A model generated the notes under the pieces. That model was not told the origin of the DNA. It made no database searches and saw nothing but the letters and a program-made list of their open reading frames with translations. This document shows positions 9,249 through 19,062 of a stretch of DNA of 64,000 nucleotides, piece after piece (position 1 is the first letter of the stretch; each line of letters starts with the position of its first letter). This DNA is from Caballeronia sordidicola. Lineage in GTDB: Bacteria; Pseudomonadota; Gammaproteobacteria; Burkholderiales; Burkholderiaceae. The position numbers were made by a program, and so were the translations under genes. The stretch is taken from the NCBI RefSeq assembly GCF_002220365.1, contig NZ_MTHB01000050.1, forward strand, positions 1-64,000, in the 5' to 3' direction.

Positions 9249-10604
9249 TTAGTGGAGCTTGACGCGTGGCGCGGTGGAGCGCCGCAACCAGTGGGCGACC
9301 GTATCCAGCGCCATGCGCGCCCAGCCATGCAGCGCCGCAATATGCATGCGGTACAGCGACTGATACATGAAGCGCGCGAACAGCCCTTCAATCAGCATGT
9401 TGCCGCCGATCAACCCGCCCATCAGACTCCCGACCGCGCTGAAGTGCCCGAGCGACACCAGCGATCCAAAGTCGCGATAGGTATAGTCGGGCAACGGCTT
9501 GTCCTCCAACCGGCGCTCAAGCGACTTCAGCAGGAAACTCGCCTGCTGATGCGCAGCCTGCGCACGCGGCGGCACGTTGCGCCCTTCTTTTTCGCCGCCC
9601 GGCCACGCGCATGCAGCGCAATCGCCGAGAGCGAAGATGTTGTCGTCGATTTCGGTTTGCAGCGTGCCGCGCACAATTAGTTGACCGAGCCGGTTGGTGG
9701 TGAGCCCGTCGAGTGTCGACAGCACGCCGGGCGCGCGGATGCCGGCCGCCCACACCGTCAGATCGGCGGCAATGGTCTTGCCGCTCGCCGTGCGGATCGA
9801 GTCGCGCGACACTTCGGCCACGGTCTCGCTGGTCATCAACTGGACGCCGAGCTTCTGCAGCAACTCGGCGGTCGCGGTGGACACGCGCTCGGGCAACGCG
9901 GGCAGAATGCGCGGTCCGGCTTCGATCAGCACAATGCCGACATCGTGTTTCGGATCGAGCTTGTGTAACCCATACGCGTGCAGCACTTGCGCCGTATTGC
10001 GTAATTCCGCCGATAACTCCACGCCGGTCGCCCCGCCACCCACGATCGCGACCTGAATCCGCGGCTGTTTCACTCCGGCATCGGTGCTCGCCGTACTCGG
10101 CTCCGGCGCCCGGTAATCCGCGCGAATACACGCCGCAATCAGCCGTTTGCGGAACAGTTCGGCTTGATCGACGGTATCGAGCGCGAGCGAATTTTCTTGC
10201 GCCCCCTGCACGCCGAAAAAGGCTGTCGTACTGCCAATTGCCACGATCAGCGTGTCGTATTCCAGATCGCGCTGCGGCACCAGTTCGCCGGCTTCATCGT
10301 CCAGAAGAGGACCTAGCGTCACCCGTCTTGCCGTCCGGTCGATGCCGAGCAAATCGCCCTGCTGATACTCGAAACCGTGCCAGCGCGCCTGCGCCGCATA
10401 CGGCAATTCCTGCGAAAACGGGTCCAGGCTCCCGGCCGCGACTTCATGCAGCAGCGGCTTCCAGATGTGCGTGGAATTCCGGTCAATGAGCGTAACGCGC
10501 GCACGCGCCGCACGTTTGCCGTCTGCGCTGCCGAACTTGTCGCCAAGACGCGTGGCCAGTTCAAGCCCGCCCGCTCCTCCGCCGACGATGATGAAACGGT
10601 GCAT
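9249..10604 (-). CDS. ndh: type II NADH dehydrogenase (NDH-2)
   Basis: Single-polypeptide FAD enzyme that passes electrons from NADH to quinone without pumping protons, attached to the cytoplasmic membrane. The 451-residue length is typical. The first dinucleotide fold reads IIVGGGAGGLELA (FAD) and the second VAIVGGGATGVELSAEL (NADH). LTVWAAGIRAPG and IFALGDCAACAW are typical of the family. The C-terminal ~60 residues, with GLIGGNMLIEGLFARFMYQS, form the amphipathic membrane-binding region. It lies 76 bp downstream of polA on the same strand; no terminator is evident between them. Confidence 0.92.
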   Translation of the reverse strand: MHRFIIVGGGAGGLELATRLGDKFGSADGKRAARARVTLIDRNSTHIWKPLLHEVAAGSLDPFSQELPYAAQARWHGFEYQQGDLLGIDRTARRVTLGPLLDDEAGELVPQRDLEYDTLIVAIGSTTAFFGVQGAQENSLALDTVDQAELFRKRLIAACIRADYRAPEPSTASTDAGVKQPRIQVAIVGGGATGVELSAELRNTAQVLHAYGLHKLDPKHDVGIVLIEAGPRILPALPERVSTATAELLQKLGVQLMTSETVAEVSRDSIRTASGKTIAADLTVWAAGIRAPGVLSTLDGLTTNRLGQLIVRGTLQTEIDDNIFALGDCAACAWPGGEKEGRNVPPRAQAAHQQASFLLKSLERRLEDKPLPDYTYRDFGSLVSLGHFSAVGSLMGGLIGGNMLIEGLFARFMYQSLYRMHIAALHGWARMALDTVAHWLRRSTAPRVKLH

Positions 10605-10666
10605 TCAAACTCCCCTATGACATCATTCAAAACTAGCTGCAAGGGCCACCCGGCATGTTCAATGCG

Positions 10667-10688
10667 CCCTCAGTGCGCCCTCAGTGCG
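10667..10688. repeat. 11-bp tandem repeat (ccctcagtgcg x 2) overlapping the polA stop
   Basis: Two perfect copies at 10667-10677 and 10678-10688. The polA stop codon lies inside the second copy, so duplication of this unit marks the 3' edge of the gene. Confidence 0.85.
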
Positions 10689-13419
10689 CCTCTTCCCAGT
10701 TATTGCCCACGCCAACTTCCGCCACCAGCGGCACCTTCAGTTTGGCAACGCCGCACATCAACTCCGGCAGGCGCTTGCGGACTTCGGACAACTCGGCTTC
10801 GGGCACTTCGAGCACGAGTTCATCGTGGACCTGCATGATCATCTTGCTCTGACTCTTCGATACTTCCAGCCAGTCCTGCACGGCGATCATGGAAAGCTTG
10901 ATGAGGTCGGCTGCCGTGCCTTGCATGGGCGCGTTGATCGCAGCGCGCTCGGCGCCTTGCCGGCGCGGTCCGCTGCCGCCGTTGATCTCCGGGAGCCAGA
11001 GGCGCCGTCCGAACACGGTCTCGACAAAACCATCGCGCTTCGCCTTCGTGCGCGTTTCTTCCATGTAGTTCGCGACACCCGGATAACGCTGGAAATACCG
11101 GTCGATATAAAGCTTCGCCGCATCGCGCGAAATGCCGATATTCGATGCCAGTCCAAACGCGCTCATGCCATAGATCAAGCCGAAATTGATCACTTTTGCG
11201 ATGCGCCGCTGATCGTTTGACACCTCGATAGGCGTGATGCCGAAAATCTCCGAGGCGGTCGCCCGATGCACGTCTTCGCCTTCAGCGAACGAGCGCATGA
11301 GCGACGGATCGCCGGAGATATGCGCCATGATCCGCAACTCGATCTGCGAATAATCCGCCGACACGATCTTGGCTCCCGGCGGCGCAATGAACGCCTCGCG
11401 AATCCGCCGGCCTTCAGTGGTCCGCACCGGGATGTTCTGCAAGTTCGGTTCATTCGACGAGAGCCGCCCCGTCACCGCCACGGCCTGCGCATAGTTCGTA
11501 TGCACGCGGCCGGTCTTGGCGTTGACCATGCGCGGCAGCTTGTCGGTGTAGGTAGACTTCAGCTTCGACAAACCGCGATGTTCCAGCAGGATCTTCGGCA
11601 ACGGATAGTCTTCGGCGAGCTTCTGCAGCACTTCTTCGTCGGTGGAAGGCGCGCCGCTCGGCGTCTTCTTGACCACCGGCAATTGCAGTTTCTCGAAGAA
11701 AATCTGGCCGATCTGCTTCGGCGAACCCAGGTTGAATTCGCCGCCCGCGAGCATGTACGCCTCGGCTTCCAACTGAATCAGGCGCGCAGCGATCTGACCG
11801 CTTTGCACCCGCAGCAGTTCGCCGTCGATCAATACGCCGTTGCGCTCCATCTTGCGCAGTACGCGCGACGTCGGCATCTCTATGTCGCGGTACACCTTCA
11901 GCAATTGCGCTTCATCGGCGAGCTGCGGATAAAGCGCTTGATGCAGCCGCAGCGTAATGTCCGCATCCTCCGCTGCGTAGGGCGCCGCCTGGTCCAGCGC
12001 CACTTCGTCAAAGCCAATCTGCGACGCACCTTTACCCGCCACCTCTTCGTACTTGATGGTCTTCGCGCCCAGATGCCGAAGCGCGAGATTGTCCATGTCG
12101 TGCGGCCGGTGCGATTCTAAAACATACGATTGCAACAACGTGTCGTGTTCGACACCATTCAATTCGATGCCGTAGTTCGCCAGCACTTGCTCGTCGTATT
12201 TCAGATGCTGGCCGACCTTCTTCTTCGACGGATCTTCCAGCCACGATTTAAGCTTTTGCAGGACTGCGTCGCGCGGCAATTGCAGTGGCGCATCCGGTCC
12301 GCGATGCGCGACCGGAATATAAGCCGCATGCCCCGGCTCGACCGACACCGATAACCCGACCAGTTGCGCGAGCATTGGGTCGAGCGCAGTCGTTTCGGTA
12401 TCGAAGGAAGTCAGCTCGGCGGCGTTGATGCGCGCGAGCCATTCGTCGAATTGCTCCCACGTCTGCACCGTGTCGTAATGCCGTTCCATTTCGGTGGCCG
12501 GCGCGGGCGGCGTGTCGACGGGACCTTCGACCGCGTCCGCAATCTCCACTTCCCGCAGCCAGGTCTTGAAACCGTGGCGCGTGAACAGGTCGCGCAATTC
12601 GTCGCGAGCCTCGGGCCGCGCCGGAAGCGTTTCCTCGATCGACACGATCTGCTCCGTCAGGTCGCACTCCGTCTGTACGGTAACGAGCTGTTTCGCCATC
12701 GGAAGGAAGGTGAGAGCCTTGCGCAGATTGTCTCCCACCGCACCTTTGATTTCGTCCGCATGTGCCACGATGCCATCGAGGGTTTCGTATTGCGCGAGCC
12801 ATTTCAACGCTGTCTTCGGTCCGCACTTTTCGACACCTGGTACGTTATCGACCGTATCGCCGATGAGCGAGAGATAGTCGACGATCCGCTCCGGCGGCAC
12901 GCCGAACTTATTCAGCACCCCGGCGCGATCGAGCGTCTCGTTGGACATCGTATTGATGAGGGTGACATGATCCGTCACAAGCTGCGCCAGATCCTTGTCC
13001 CCGGTCGACACGACCACTTTCATGCCGCGCTTTTCGGCGGCAACCGCAAGCGTGCCAATGACGTCGTCGGCCTCCACGCCTTCGATCATCACAAGCGGCC
13101 AGCCGAGCGCTCGCACGATCACGTGGATGGGCTCTATCTGTTTCGAGAGGTCCTCGGGCATCGACGCCCGGTTTGCCTTGTAATCCGGATACCAGTCGTC
13201 ACGAAATGTCTTGCCTTTGGCGTCGAATACGCACGCGCTATACTCTGCGTTGATGTCCTTTCGCAACCGCCGCAGCATGTTGATCATTCCGTACAGCGCG
13301 CCGGTTGGACCGCCGTCAGGGCCGCGTAAATCCGGCATGGCGTGGTAGGCCCGATAGAGATAGCTGGATCCGTCGACCAATAGCAGGGTCTTACCTTCAA
13401 GATTAAGTTCTTCAGGCAT
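10681..13419 (-). CDS. polA: DNA polymerase I
   Basis: A 912-residue repair and Okazaki-fragment polymerase. Domains in order: 5'-3' exonuclease (LLLVDGSSYLYRAYHAMPDL, GVEADDVIGTLA, SLIGDTVDNVPGV), 3'-5' exonuclease with FDTETTALDP (catalytic Asp-x-Glu present, so proofreading is probably active), and family A polymerase with motif A SADYSQIELRIMAHI, motif B RRIAKVINFGLIYGMSAFG and motif C MQVHDELVLEV. The ATG at 13419 is the conserved start; a further in-frame ATG at 13428 would overlap the divergent gene. No Shine-Dalgarno is evident. Confidence 0.96.
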   Translation of the reverse strand: MPEELNLEGKTLLLVDGSSYLYRAYHAMPDLRGPDGGPTGALYGMINMLRRLRKDINAEYSACVFDAKGKTFRDDWYPDYKANRASMPEDLSKQIEPIHVIVRALGWPLVMIEGVEADDVIGTLAVAAEKRGMKVVVSTGDKDLAQLVTDHVTLINTMSNETLDRAGVLNKFGVPPERIVDYLSLIGDTVDNVPGVEKCGPKTALKWLAQYETLDGIVAHADEIKGAVGDNLRKALTFLPMAKQLVTVQTECDLTEQIVSIEETLPARPEARDELRDLFTRHGFKTWLREVEIADAVEGPVDTPPAPATEMERHYDTVQTWEQFDEWLARINAAELTSFDTETTALDPMLAQLVGLSVSVEPGHAAYIPVAHRGPDAPLQLPRDAVLQKLKSWLEDPSKKKVGQHLKYDEQVLANYGIELNGVEHDTLLQSYVLESHRPHDMDNLALRHLGAKTIKYEEVAGKGASQIGFDEVALDQAAPYAAEDADITLRLHQALYPQLADEAQLLKVYRDIEMPTSRVLRKMERNGVLIDGELLRVQSGQIAARLIQLEAEAYMLAGGEFNLGSPKQIGQIFFEKLQLPVVKKTPSGAPSTDEEVLQKLAEDYPLPKILLEHRGLSKLKSTYTDKLPRMVNAKTGRVHTNYAQAVAVTGRLSSNEPNLQNIPVRTTEGRRIREAFIAPPGAKIVSADYSQIELRIMAHISGDPSLMRSFAEGEDVHRATASEIFGITPIEVSNDQRRIAKVINFGLIYGMSAFGLASNIGISRDAAKLYIDRYFQRYPGVANYMEETRTKAKRDGFVETVFGRRLWLPEINGGSGPRRQGAERAAINAPMQGTAADLIKLSMIAVQDWLEVSKSQSKMIMQVHDELVLEVPEAELSEVRKRLPELMCGVAKLKVPLVAEVGVGNNWEEAH

Positions 13420-13420
13420 T

Positions 13421-14170
13421 ATGAACAAAAGAAAAGTGATTCCGAGTCTGCGATCGCTCGCAGATCAAGAGCGCGCGACAGCCAAGAAGGCCCGCGCATC
13501 GTGGCAGATGTTCACGATTATGGCAGAGTTTATCGAGGCGACCGAGTACCTGTCGGAGATCCGCCCTGCCATCAGCATCTATGGTTCGGCGCGCCTGAAA
13601 CCCGAGTCGCCGTACTACAAGCTCACCATGGAAATCGCGCAGAAATTCTCTGACGCCGGCTTCGCCGTCATCTCCGGCGGCGGTCCCGGCATCATGGAGG
13701 CGGCCAACAAGGGCGCCCATGCGGGAAAGTCGCCGTCGGTGGGGCTGAACATCGAGTTGCCGCATGAGCAGTCGGGCAACCAGTGGCAGGACATCTCGCT
13801 GCGCTTCCGGCACTTTTTCACGCGCAAGGTGACGTTCGTGAAGAATTCGGACGCCGTGGTGGTCATGCCGGGCGGCTTTGGTACGCTCGATGAAATGGCC
13901 GAAGTGCTGACGCTGATCCAGACCAAGAAGTCGCGGCACGTACCCATCGTGCTGGTTGGCGCCGAGTTCTGGGAAGGCTTGCTCTCGTGGTTCCGCAACA
14001 CGTTGATCCCGACCGGCGTGATCAGCGCGAAGGATCTCGACCTGATGCAGGTGATCGACGACCCGGATCAGGTGCTGGAAGCGGTGCTGCAGTTCTACGA
14101 AGACCGCGAAACAGCCGAAGAACAACCGGCCGAAGGCAAGTCGGACGAAGACCGGATGTTCTATCTTTGA
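13421..14170 (+). CDS. LOG-family protein (TIGR00730/lysine-decarboxylase-like)
   Basis: A 249-residue Rossmann-fold protein of the LOG family, whose characterised members are cytokinin-activating nucleotide phosphoribohydrolases. Visible signatures are ISIYGSARL, VISGGGPGIMEAANKGA and MPGGFGTLDEMAE, the last being the PGGxGTxxE catalytic/binding motif. The N-terminal ~50 residues are an alpha-helical extension, which places it with the longer LOG subtype. The start codon lies one base from the polA start on the other strand. A weak AGG precedes it. A strong bidirectional terminator follows. Cellular role here is unknown; nucleotide salvage is plausible given the amn neighbour. Confidence 0.85.
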   Translation: MNKRKVIPSLRSLADQERATAKKARASWQMFTIMAEFIEATEYLSEIRPAISIYGSARLKPESPYYKLTMEIAQKFSDAGFAVISGGGPGIMEAANKGAHAGKSPSVGLNIELPHEQSGNQWQDISLRFRHFFTRKVTFVKNSDAVVVMPGGFGTLDEMAEVLTLIQTKKSRHVPIVLVGAEFWEGLLSWFRNTLIPTGVISAKDLDLMQVIDDPDQVLEAVLQFYEDRETAEEQPAEGKSDEDRMFYL

Positions 14171-14218
14171 TGGTTTGATAGCGGATTCGATAACGTTCCA
14201 TAATCTGAGCGCTCGATG

Positions 14219-14245
14219 AGCGGCTCCTTTCGGAGCCGCTTTTTG
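14219..14245. terminator. bidirectional rho-independent terminator between LOG and amn
   Basis: AGCGGCTCC pairs perfectly with GGAGCCGCT around a TTTC loop, followed by TTTTT on the plus strand. It sits 48 bp after the LOG stop and 16 bp past the convergent amn stop, so it can serve both genes. Confidence 0.92.
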
Positions 14246-14260
14246 CGTTGTCGGACTGCC

Positions 14261-15793
14261 CTATTGGAATGCAACTTCAGCAAATCCACGCAACTTCCGG
14301 CTATGCAATTTCGATAGCCCGTTCATTCGCAACAACTCCATCGCCTTGACGCCGATCTGTAAATGCTGATCAACCTGCGCGCGATAAAACTGGTCTGCCA
14401 TGCCCGGCAATTTCAATTCGCCATGCAAAGGTTTATCGGAGACGCAAAGCAAGGTTCCGTAAGGCACGCGAAAACGGAATCCATTGGCAGCAATGGTTGC
14501 ACTTTCCATATCGAGCGCAATGGCGCGGCTTTGCGACAAACGCTGTACCGGCTCACGGTGATCGCGTAACTCCCAGTTACGGTTATCCACGCTCGCCACG
14601 GTTCCCGTGCGCATGACGTGCTTGAGATCCACGCCTTCGAGCTTGGTCACTTGCGCGACCGCTTTCTCCAGCGCGACCTGGACTTCAGCCAAGGCGGGAA
14701 TCGGAATCCAGAGCGGCAAATCGGCGTCGAGCACATGGTCCTCGCGCACATAACCGTGCGCCAATACATAGTCGCCCAGACGCTGCGTATTCCTCAATCC
14801 CGCGCAATGCCCGAGCATGATCCACGCATGCGGCCGAAGTACTGCTATATGGTCCGTGATCGTCTTCGCATTCGACGGCCCCACGCCAATATTGACCATG
14901 GTGATGCCGCTGCCATCGGCGCGTTTCAGATGATAGGCGGGCATTTGCGGCAAGCGAGGAGGGGCAACGCCCTGCTGCTCCTCTTGCGAATCGCCCAGGT
15001 TCTCGTTGCCCGTAATCACGTCGCCGGGCTCGACGAAGGACGTGTATTCCCTTCTATAAGCCCGCGTCTCTTCGTCATCCGCACTCGACATGATCCTGCG
15101 TCCGAGCTTCACGAACTCATCGATATAAAACTGGTAGTTCGTATAAAGCACGTAGTTCTGGAAATGCGTAGGCGAAGTCGCGGTGTAATGCTTCAGCCGA
15201 TGCAAAGAGAAGTCCACGCGCGCCGCCGTGAACAATGCGAGCGGATGCGGTTCGCCCGGACCCGGTTCATACGTGCCGTTCACAATGCGGTCGTCGAGCA
15301 GCGCGAGATCGGGCATATCGAAGATATTGCGCATGGCGAGCAGCCGGTCGCGATCCATGTCGCCTTCCAGGTGAATGCCTTCCGCAAACGCGAAGTGAAT
15401 GGGCACCGGTTGCGCCGATACGCCCACCTCAATCCCGATATGATGATTCTTGGTGAGAAGCCGCAATTGCTCGCGATAATAATGGCCGAATAAATCCGGC
15501 CGTGTCAGCGTGGTTTCAAAAATCCCGGGGCCAGCGACAAAACCATATGAACGGCGTGAATCGATTTGCGTATTCAACTCGGTACGCACACGCACGAACG
15601 GATAACACGCCCGCACGCGATGTGAAAAAGGTTCGTTCTTTCTATAACGCGCGAAGGCGTCCCGAAGGAAGGAGGCGTTTGCTTCGTAGATTGCCGATAC
15701 CCGCGCAACGGCGGCCACGGGGTCATCGAAAGACTCCGTCGGAAAGTTGTTGGCAGGCGTGGAATGGCTTGCTTGAGTCCGGTCGTTTGTCAT
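14261..15793 (-). CDS. amn: AMP nucleosidase
   Basis: Splits AMP into adenine and ribose-5-phosphate, adjusting the adenylate pool. The 510-residue protein has the N-terminal AMP nucleosidase domain (SYGFVAGPGIFETTLTRPDL, VGVSAQPVPIHFAF) and the C-terminal nucleoside phosphorylase-like domain (ITMVNIGVGPSNAKTITDHI, MLGHCAGLRNTQRLGDYVLA, ALDMESATIAANGFRFRVP with the catalytic Asp/Glu). Length matches the family. It is convergent with the LOG gene, another enzyme class acting on AMP-like nucleotides. Confidence 0.94.
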   Translation of the reverse strand: MTNDRTQASHSTPANNFPTESFDDPVAAVARVSAIYEANASFLRDAFARYRKNEPFSHRVRACYPFVRVRTELNTQIDSRRSYGFVAGPGIFETTLTRPDLFGHYYREQLRLLTKNHHIGIEVGVSAQPVPIHFAFAEGIHLEGDMDRDRLLAMRNIFDMPDLALLDDRIVNGTYEPGPGEPHPLALFTAARVDFSLHRLKHYTATSPTHFQNYVLYTNYQFYIDEFVKLGRRIMSSADDEETRAYRREYTSFVEPGDVITGNENLGDSQEEQQGVAPPRLPQMPAYHLKRADGSGITMVNIGVGPSNAKTITDHIAVLRPHAWIMLGHCAGLRNTQRLGDYVLAHGYVREDHVLDADLPLWIPIPALAEVQVALEKAVAQVTKLEGVDLKHVMRTGTVASVDNRNWELRDHREPVQRLSQSRAIALDMESATIAANGFRFRVPYGTLLCVSDKPLHGELKLPGMADQFYRAQVDQHLQIGVKAMELLRMNGLSKLHSRKLRGFAEVAFQ

Positions 15794-16015
15794 GATCTTC
15801 TGCGCTCTTGTGATGAATCGACATTAACACGGAAGAACCACGCGCCCATGAACAGCCCTCCCGGCGATGCGTTTCTTCAACACGTTCCATCGCGCCAGCA
15901 CGCTTTCATTGAAACCAGCGCAAAATGAGGCTTTTGGGAGGGGCTCGACGTCCCTTTAGTGTCCCTTTAGCGAGTGCGTTTTGCTAAAATCCGGGCACTC
16001 ATCTGGAGAAACATC

Positions 16016-16414
16016 ATGAAGCCGCTTCAATCTGTCGCCATCGCTGCCATTCTCGCCGCGGCCAGCATGGGCGCCTATGCGCAATCGGCCCCCGCGACGG
16101 ATGCTCCTCCGGCGCACGTCATGTCGCCTGAAGAGAATGCCGGGCTGCCGGACTTGAAGGCCATCAACCGGCCCGCCGCGCAAGTCACGTCGAAGGTCGA
16201 AATTTCGCCGCCGCGCCTGCCGAGTTACCACGAAACAAGCACGAACGGCACCGAAATCACCGAATACCGCGACAAAGGAAAACCGGTTGAAATCGACGTG
16301 CGCTCGAACTTTGGCACGCGTTATCAGATGAGCGCGCCCGCCGATACGTCGCCATCCGTGCGCGATAACGGCAAGCCCAGCACGCGCCTGCCTTCGTGGA
16401 ACCTGACGTACTGA
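16016..16414 (+). CDS. DUF2782 secreted protein preceding thrB
   Basis: A 132-residue exported protein: signal peptide [20 protein letters not shown] ends near YAQSA. The mature part is hydrophilic with the DUF2782-like core [19 protein letters not shown]. Function unknown. The start at 16016 is set by CTGGAGAAACATC immediately upstream. A DUF2782 gene next to polA and thrB is a gene order I recall from other proteobacteria such as Pseudomonas, which supports the family call. Confidence 0.75.
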   Translation: MKPLQSVAIAAILAAASMGAYAQSAPATDAPPAHVMSPEENAGLPDLKAINRPAAQVTSKVEISPPRLPSYHETSTNGTEITEYRDKGKPVEIDVRSNFGTRYQMSAPADTSPSVRDNGKPSTRLPSWNLTY

Positions 16415-16572
16415 GCGTTTATCGAAGGCTTGTTGAACACTCGCCAAGCCTTCACCTCTGCCGGTTTCATCCGCTGAGCCCTGCGCCGCGCCGCCGTTTC
16501 CCGGCAACGCAACGCGTGACTGACGCGCCCGTCGGTCATCCTGCATGTTCAACCTCACCGACGCTCTCCCGC

Positions 16573-17550
16573 ATGGCCGTATTCACCGCTGTCACCGATT
16601 CCCAGCTCACCGACTGGCTGCAACACTACGAACTCGGCGAAGCCGTCGATTTCCGTGGCATTGCATCCGGTATCGAAAACAGCAACTTCTTCCTGACGAC
16701 CACGCGCGGCGCGTATGTGCTGACGATCTTCGAGAACCTCACGGCCACGCAATTGCCGTTTTATCTCGATTTGATGCGCCATCTGGCGTCGCATGCCGTG
16801 CCGGTACCTGACCCCATGCCACGTCGTGACGGCACGCTTTTCGGCATGTTGAACGGCAAGCCGGCGGCGATCGTGACAAAACTCGATGGCGCGCCGGAGT
16901 TGTCGCCGGGTCCGTTGCATTGCATCGAAGTGGGCCAGATGCTGGCGCGGCTTCATCTGGCCGGCCGGGATTTTCCCGTGCATCAGCCGAACTTGCGCAG
17001 CCTCGCCTGGTGGCAGGAGAACGTGCCCGCCGTGCTCTCGCATTTGAGCGACGCGCAGCGCGCGCTGGTCACCGGCGAACTCGAGCATCAGGCGTCATTT
17101 TTTGCATCGGACGAGTATCGGTCGCTGCCCGAAGGCCCATGTCATTGCGACCTGTTCCGCGACAACGTGCTGTTCGCGCATCCAACGGCAAATGAAACGC
17201 GGCTCGGCGGGTTCTTCGACTTCTATTTCGCCGGCAACGACAAATGGCTCTTCGATGTCGCCGTGTGCGTGAACGATTGGTGCGTCGATCTGGCGAGCGG
17301 CGCGCTGGATCTCGCGCGGGTCGACGCGTTGCTGCGCGCCTATCAGACAGTGCGGCCGTTCACGCCCGCCGAAGCACATCACTGGAACGACATGCTGCGC
17401 GCGGGCGCGTTGCGCTTCTGGGTGTCGCGTCTTTATGATTTTTACCGGCCGCGCGAAGCCGAGATGCTGAAACCGCACGATCCCGGCCATTTCGAACGCA
17501 TTTTGCGCGAGCGCATCAAAGTTGCGCCTCCTCCCGTTCACGGTAATTAA
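16573..17550 (+). CDS. thrB: homoserine kinase (APH-fold type)
   Basis: Phosphorylates L-homoserine in threonine synthesis. This 325-residue form belongs to the aminoglycoside-phosphotransferase fold, not the GHMP-kinase type of Escherichia coli. Visible features: [20 protein letters not shown] at the N-terminal lobe, the catalytic loop [13 protein letters not shown], and the metal-binding [19 protein letters not shown]. The [12 protein letters not shown] start is the conserved one; no strong ribosome-binding site is seen. Three bases separate it from the next gene, so the two are likely co-transcribed. Confidence 0.93.
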   Translation: MAVFTAVTDSQLTDWLQHYELGEAVDFRGIASGIENSNFFLTTTRGAYVLTIFENLTATQLPFYLDLMRHLASHAVPVPDPMPRRDGTLFGMLNGKPAAIVTKLDGAPELSPGPLHCIEVGQMLARLHLAGRDFPVHQPNLRSLAWWQENVPAVLSHLSDAQRALVTGELEHQASFFASDEYRSLPEGPCHCDLFRDNVLFAHPTANETRLGGFFDFYFAGNDKWLFDVAVCVNDWCVDLASGALDLARVDALLRAYQTVRPFTPAEAHHWNDMLRAGALRFWVSRLYDFYRPREAEMLKPHDPGHFERILRERIKVAPPPVHGN

Positions 17551-17553
17551 TCA

Positions 17554-18372
17554 ATGCAATTGATCGAAGTCCCCGCCAAAACCGGTTATGTGTGGTTCCG
17601 CCAGGGCATCTGGCTGTTTCGCCGGAATCCGCTCGCGTTTCTCACGGTGTTCTTCGCCTACCTGTTTGCCATGACGCTGATCTCGCGGCTGCCGCTGATC
17701 GGTCCGGTGCTGCCGCTGCTGCTGATTCCGGGCGTGGCCGTGGGGTTCATGGCGGCTTGCCGCAATACCATCGCCAAGAAACCGGTCTGGCCGACGGTGC
17801 TCATCGACGGCTTTCGTGCCTATGGGCAGGTTGTTGCGCGCCGCCTGCTCGTGCTTGGCGTGGTCTATGTGGTAGCCATGGGTTTGATCTTCGCCGCGTC
17901 CGCGCTGGTCGACGACGGTTTGCTGCTCAACATGATGCTCGGCAACGGCCCGGCCGGGGATCCGGAAACCGTGGCGGCAAGCTTCAACCCGCTTGCGGTG
18001 CTCGTCGCCATGGTCTGCTATCTGCCGGTCGCCATGCTGTTCTGGTTCGCGCCTATTTTGGTCGCCTGGCATGACGTGCCGCCCGTGAAAGCGCTGTTTT
18101 TCAGCTTCGTCAGTTGCTGGCGCAATCGCGGCGCGTTCGTCATCTACGGCGTGTTGTGGATTGGCATTGCGCTCGCCGTGTCATTCGGGCTCAGTGCGCT
18201 TATGCAGATGCTTGGTGCCGCACAAGAAATGGCGCTCGCGGTGCTGATGCCGGCGTCCATTCTTGTCACGACCGCGTTGTATTGCTCGTTTTACGCGACG
18301 TATCGCGGCTGTTTCGGTGTGCAATCGGAGGATTCCCCTGATATCCCGGATCCGTCCGAACCGCCTGTGTGA
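17554..18372 (+). CDS. BPSS1780-family multi-pass membrane protein
   Basis: A 272-residue inner-membrane protein with about six hydrophobic segments, e.g. NPLAFLTVFFAYLFAMTLIS, RLLVLGVVYVVAMGLIFAAS and LAVLVAMVCYLPVAMLFWFA. The C-terminal tail is acidic and proline-rich. I recognise it as the BPSS1780-type family of Burkholderia; function is unknown. It directly follows thrB and is closed by a terminator. Confidence 0.72.
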   Translation: MQLIEVPAKTGYVWFRQGIWLFRRNPLAFLTVFFAYLFAMTLISRLPLIGPVLPLLLIPGVAVGFMAACRNTIAKKPVWPTVLIDGFRAYGQVVARRLLVLGVVYVVAMGLIFAASALVDDGLLLNMMLGNGPAGDPETVAASFNPLAVLVAMVCYLPVAMLFWFAPILVAWHDVPPVKALFFSFVSCWRNRGAFVIYGVLWIGIALAVSFGLSALMQMLGAAQEMALAVLMPASILVTTALYCSFYATYRGCFGVQSEDSPDIPDPSEPPV

Positions 18373-18405
18373 GGCTTGTCCGGTGAAACAATCCAGTTAA
18401 TCGAA

Positions 18406-18438
18406 CGCCGATCACCCGCCGATCACCCGCCGATGACC
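18406..18438. repeat. 11-bp tandem repeat, three copies (cgccgatcacc)
   Basis: Copies at 18406-18416, 18417-18427 and 18428-18438; the third has one change (gatgacc). The third copy forms the left arm of the terminator that follows, so the terminator stem may have been duplicated leftward. Confidence 0.9.
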
Positions 18439-18457
18439 CTTTAGTCATCGGCGTTTT
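18428..18457 (+). terminator. rho-independent terminator after the thrB operon
   Basis: CGCCGATGAC pairs perfectly with GTCATCGGCG around a short CCTTTA loop, followed by TTTT. Confidence 0.92.
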
Positions 18458-18496
18458 GTTTGGTGGGGTGTTGTGCAACCAGGACGGACGGCTTCC

Positions 18497-18531
18497 TTAG
18501 TGCGCTAAATATTTGCGTACACTAGCGCTAT
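18497..18531 (+). promoter_or_regulatory. putative OhrR operator upstream of ohrR
   Basis: TTAG-TGCG-CTAA (18497-18508) and the 8-bp palindrome TAGCGCTA (ending near 18531) lie 30-65 bp before ohrR. The TTAGTG half-site also occurs in the palindrome before ohr, suggesting shared control by OhrR. This is inference from symmetry and shared half-sites. Confidence 0.5.
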
Positions 18532-18562
18532 ATTCGTTTTAGCGTGCTCAGGCGCAACTGAC

Positions 18563-19015
18563 ATGACCTCTTCCTCGCAATTCTCGCTCGAACTCGATGC
18601 CCAGCTTTGCTTCGCGCTGTATTCGACTTCGCTCGCGATGACCAAGACGTACAAACCGCTGCTGGACAAGGTCGGACTGACCTTTCCGCAGTACCTGGCC
18701 ATGCTGGTCCTGTGGCAAAGCGACGATCTGACCGTCAAGCAGATGGCCGAACGGCTAAGCCTCGATTCAGCGACCATGACGCCCCTGCTCAAGCGCCTGG
18801 AAGCGCAAGGGTACGTCAAGCGCGTACGGGGCATTGAAGACGAACGGCAAGTGCACATTCATCTCTCCGACGCCGGCCGTGAACTGAAGAAGGCTATCCA
18901 CACTATCCCGGGCGAGATCTACTGCGCGGCCGGATCGGACGCCGACCGGCTCATCAAGCTGCGTGACGATCTGGTACGACTGCGCGCATCGCTGATCGAA
19001 TACAACGAAGCCTAA
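18563..19015 (+). CDS. ohrR: OhrR, MarR-family organic-hydroperoxide sensor repressor
   Basis: A 150-residue winged-helix MarR regulator. Cys16 in QLCFALYS corresponds to the reactive cysteine of OhrR proteins, whose oxidation releases DNA. The recognition region reads LTVKQMAERLSLDSATMTPLLKRLEAQGYVKR, and DERQVHIHLSDAG is the wing. The target gene ohr lies immediately downstream on the same strand with its own palindromic operator. Confidence 0.9.
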   Translation: MTSSSQFSLELDAQLCFALYSTSLAMTKTYKPLLDKVGLTFPQYLAMLVLWQSDDLTVKQMAERLSLDSATMTPLLKRLEAQGYVKRVRGIEDERQVHIHLSDAGRELKKAIHTIPGEIYCAAGSDADRLIKLRDDLVRLRASLIEYNEA

Positions 19016-19062
19016 AAACTCGATAGCCATAAGTAATCACCCACTCGTCAATTTAATTTGCA

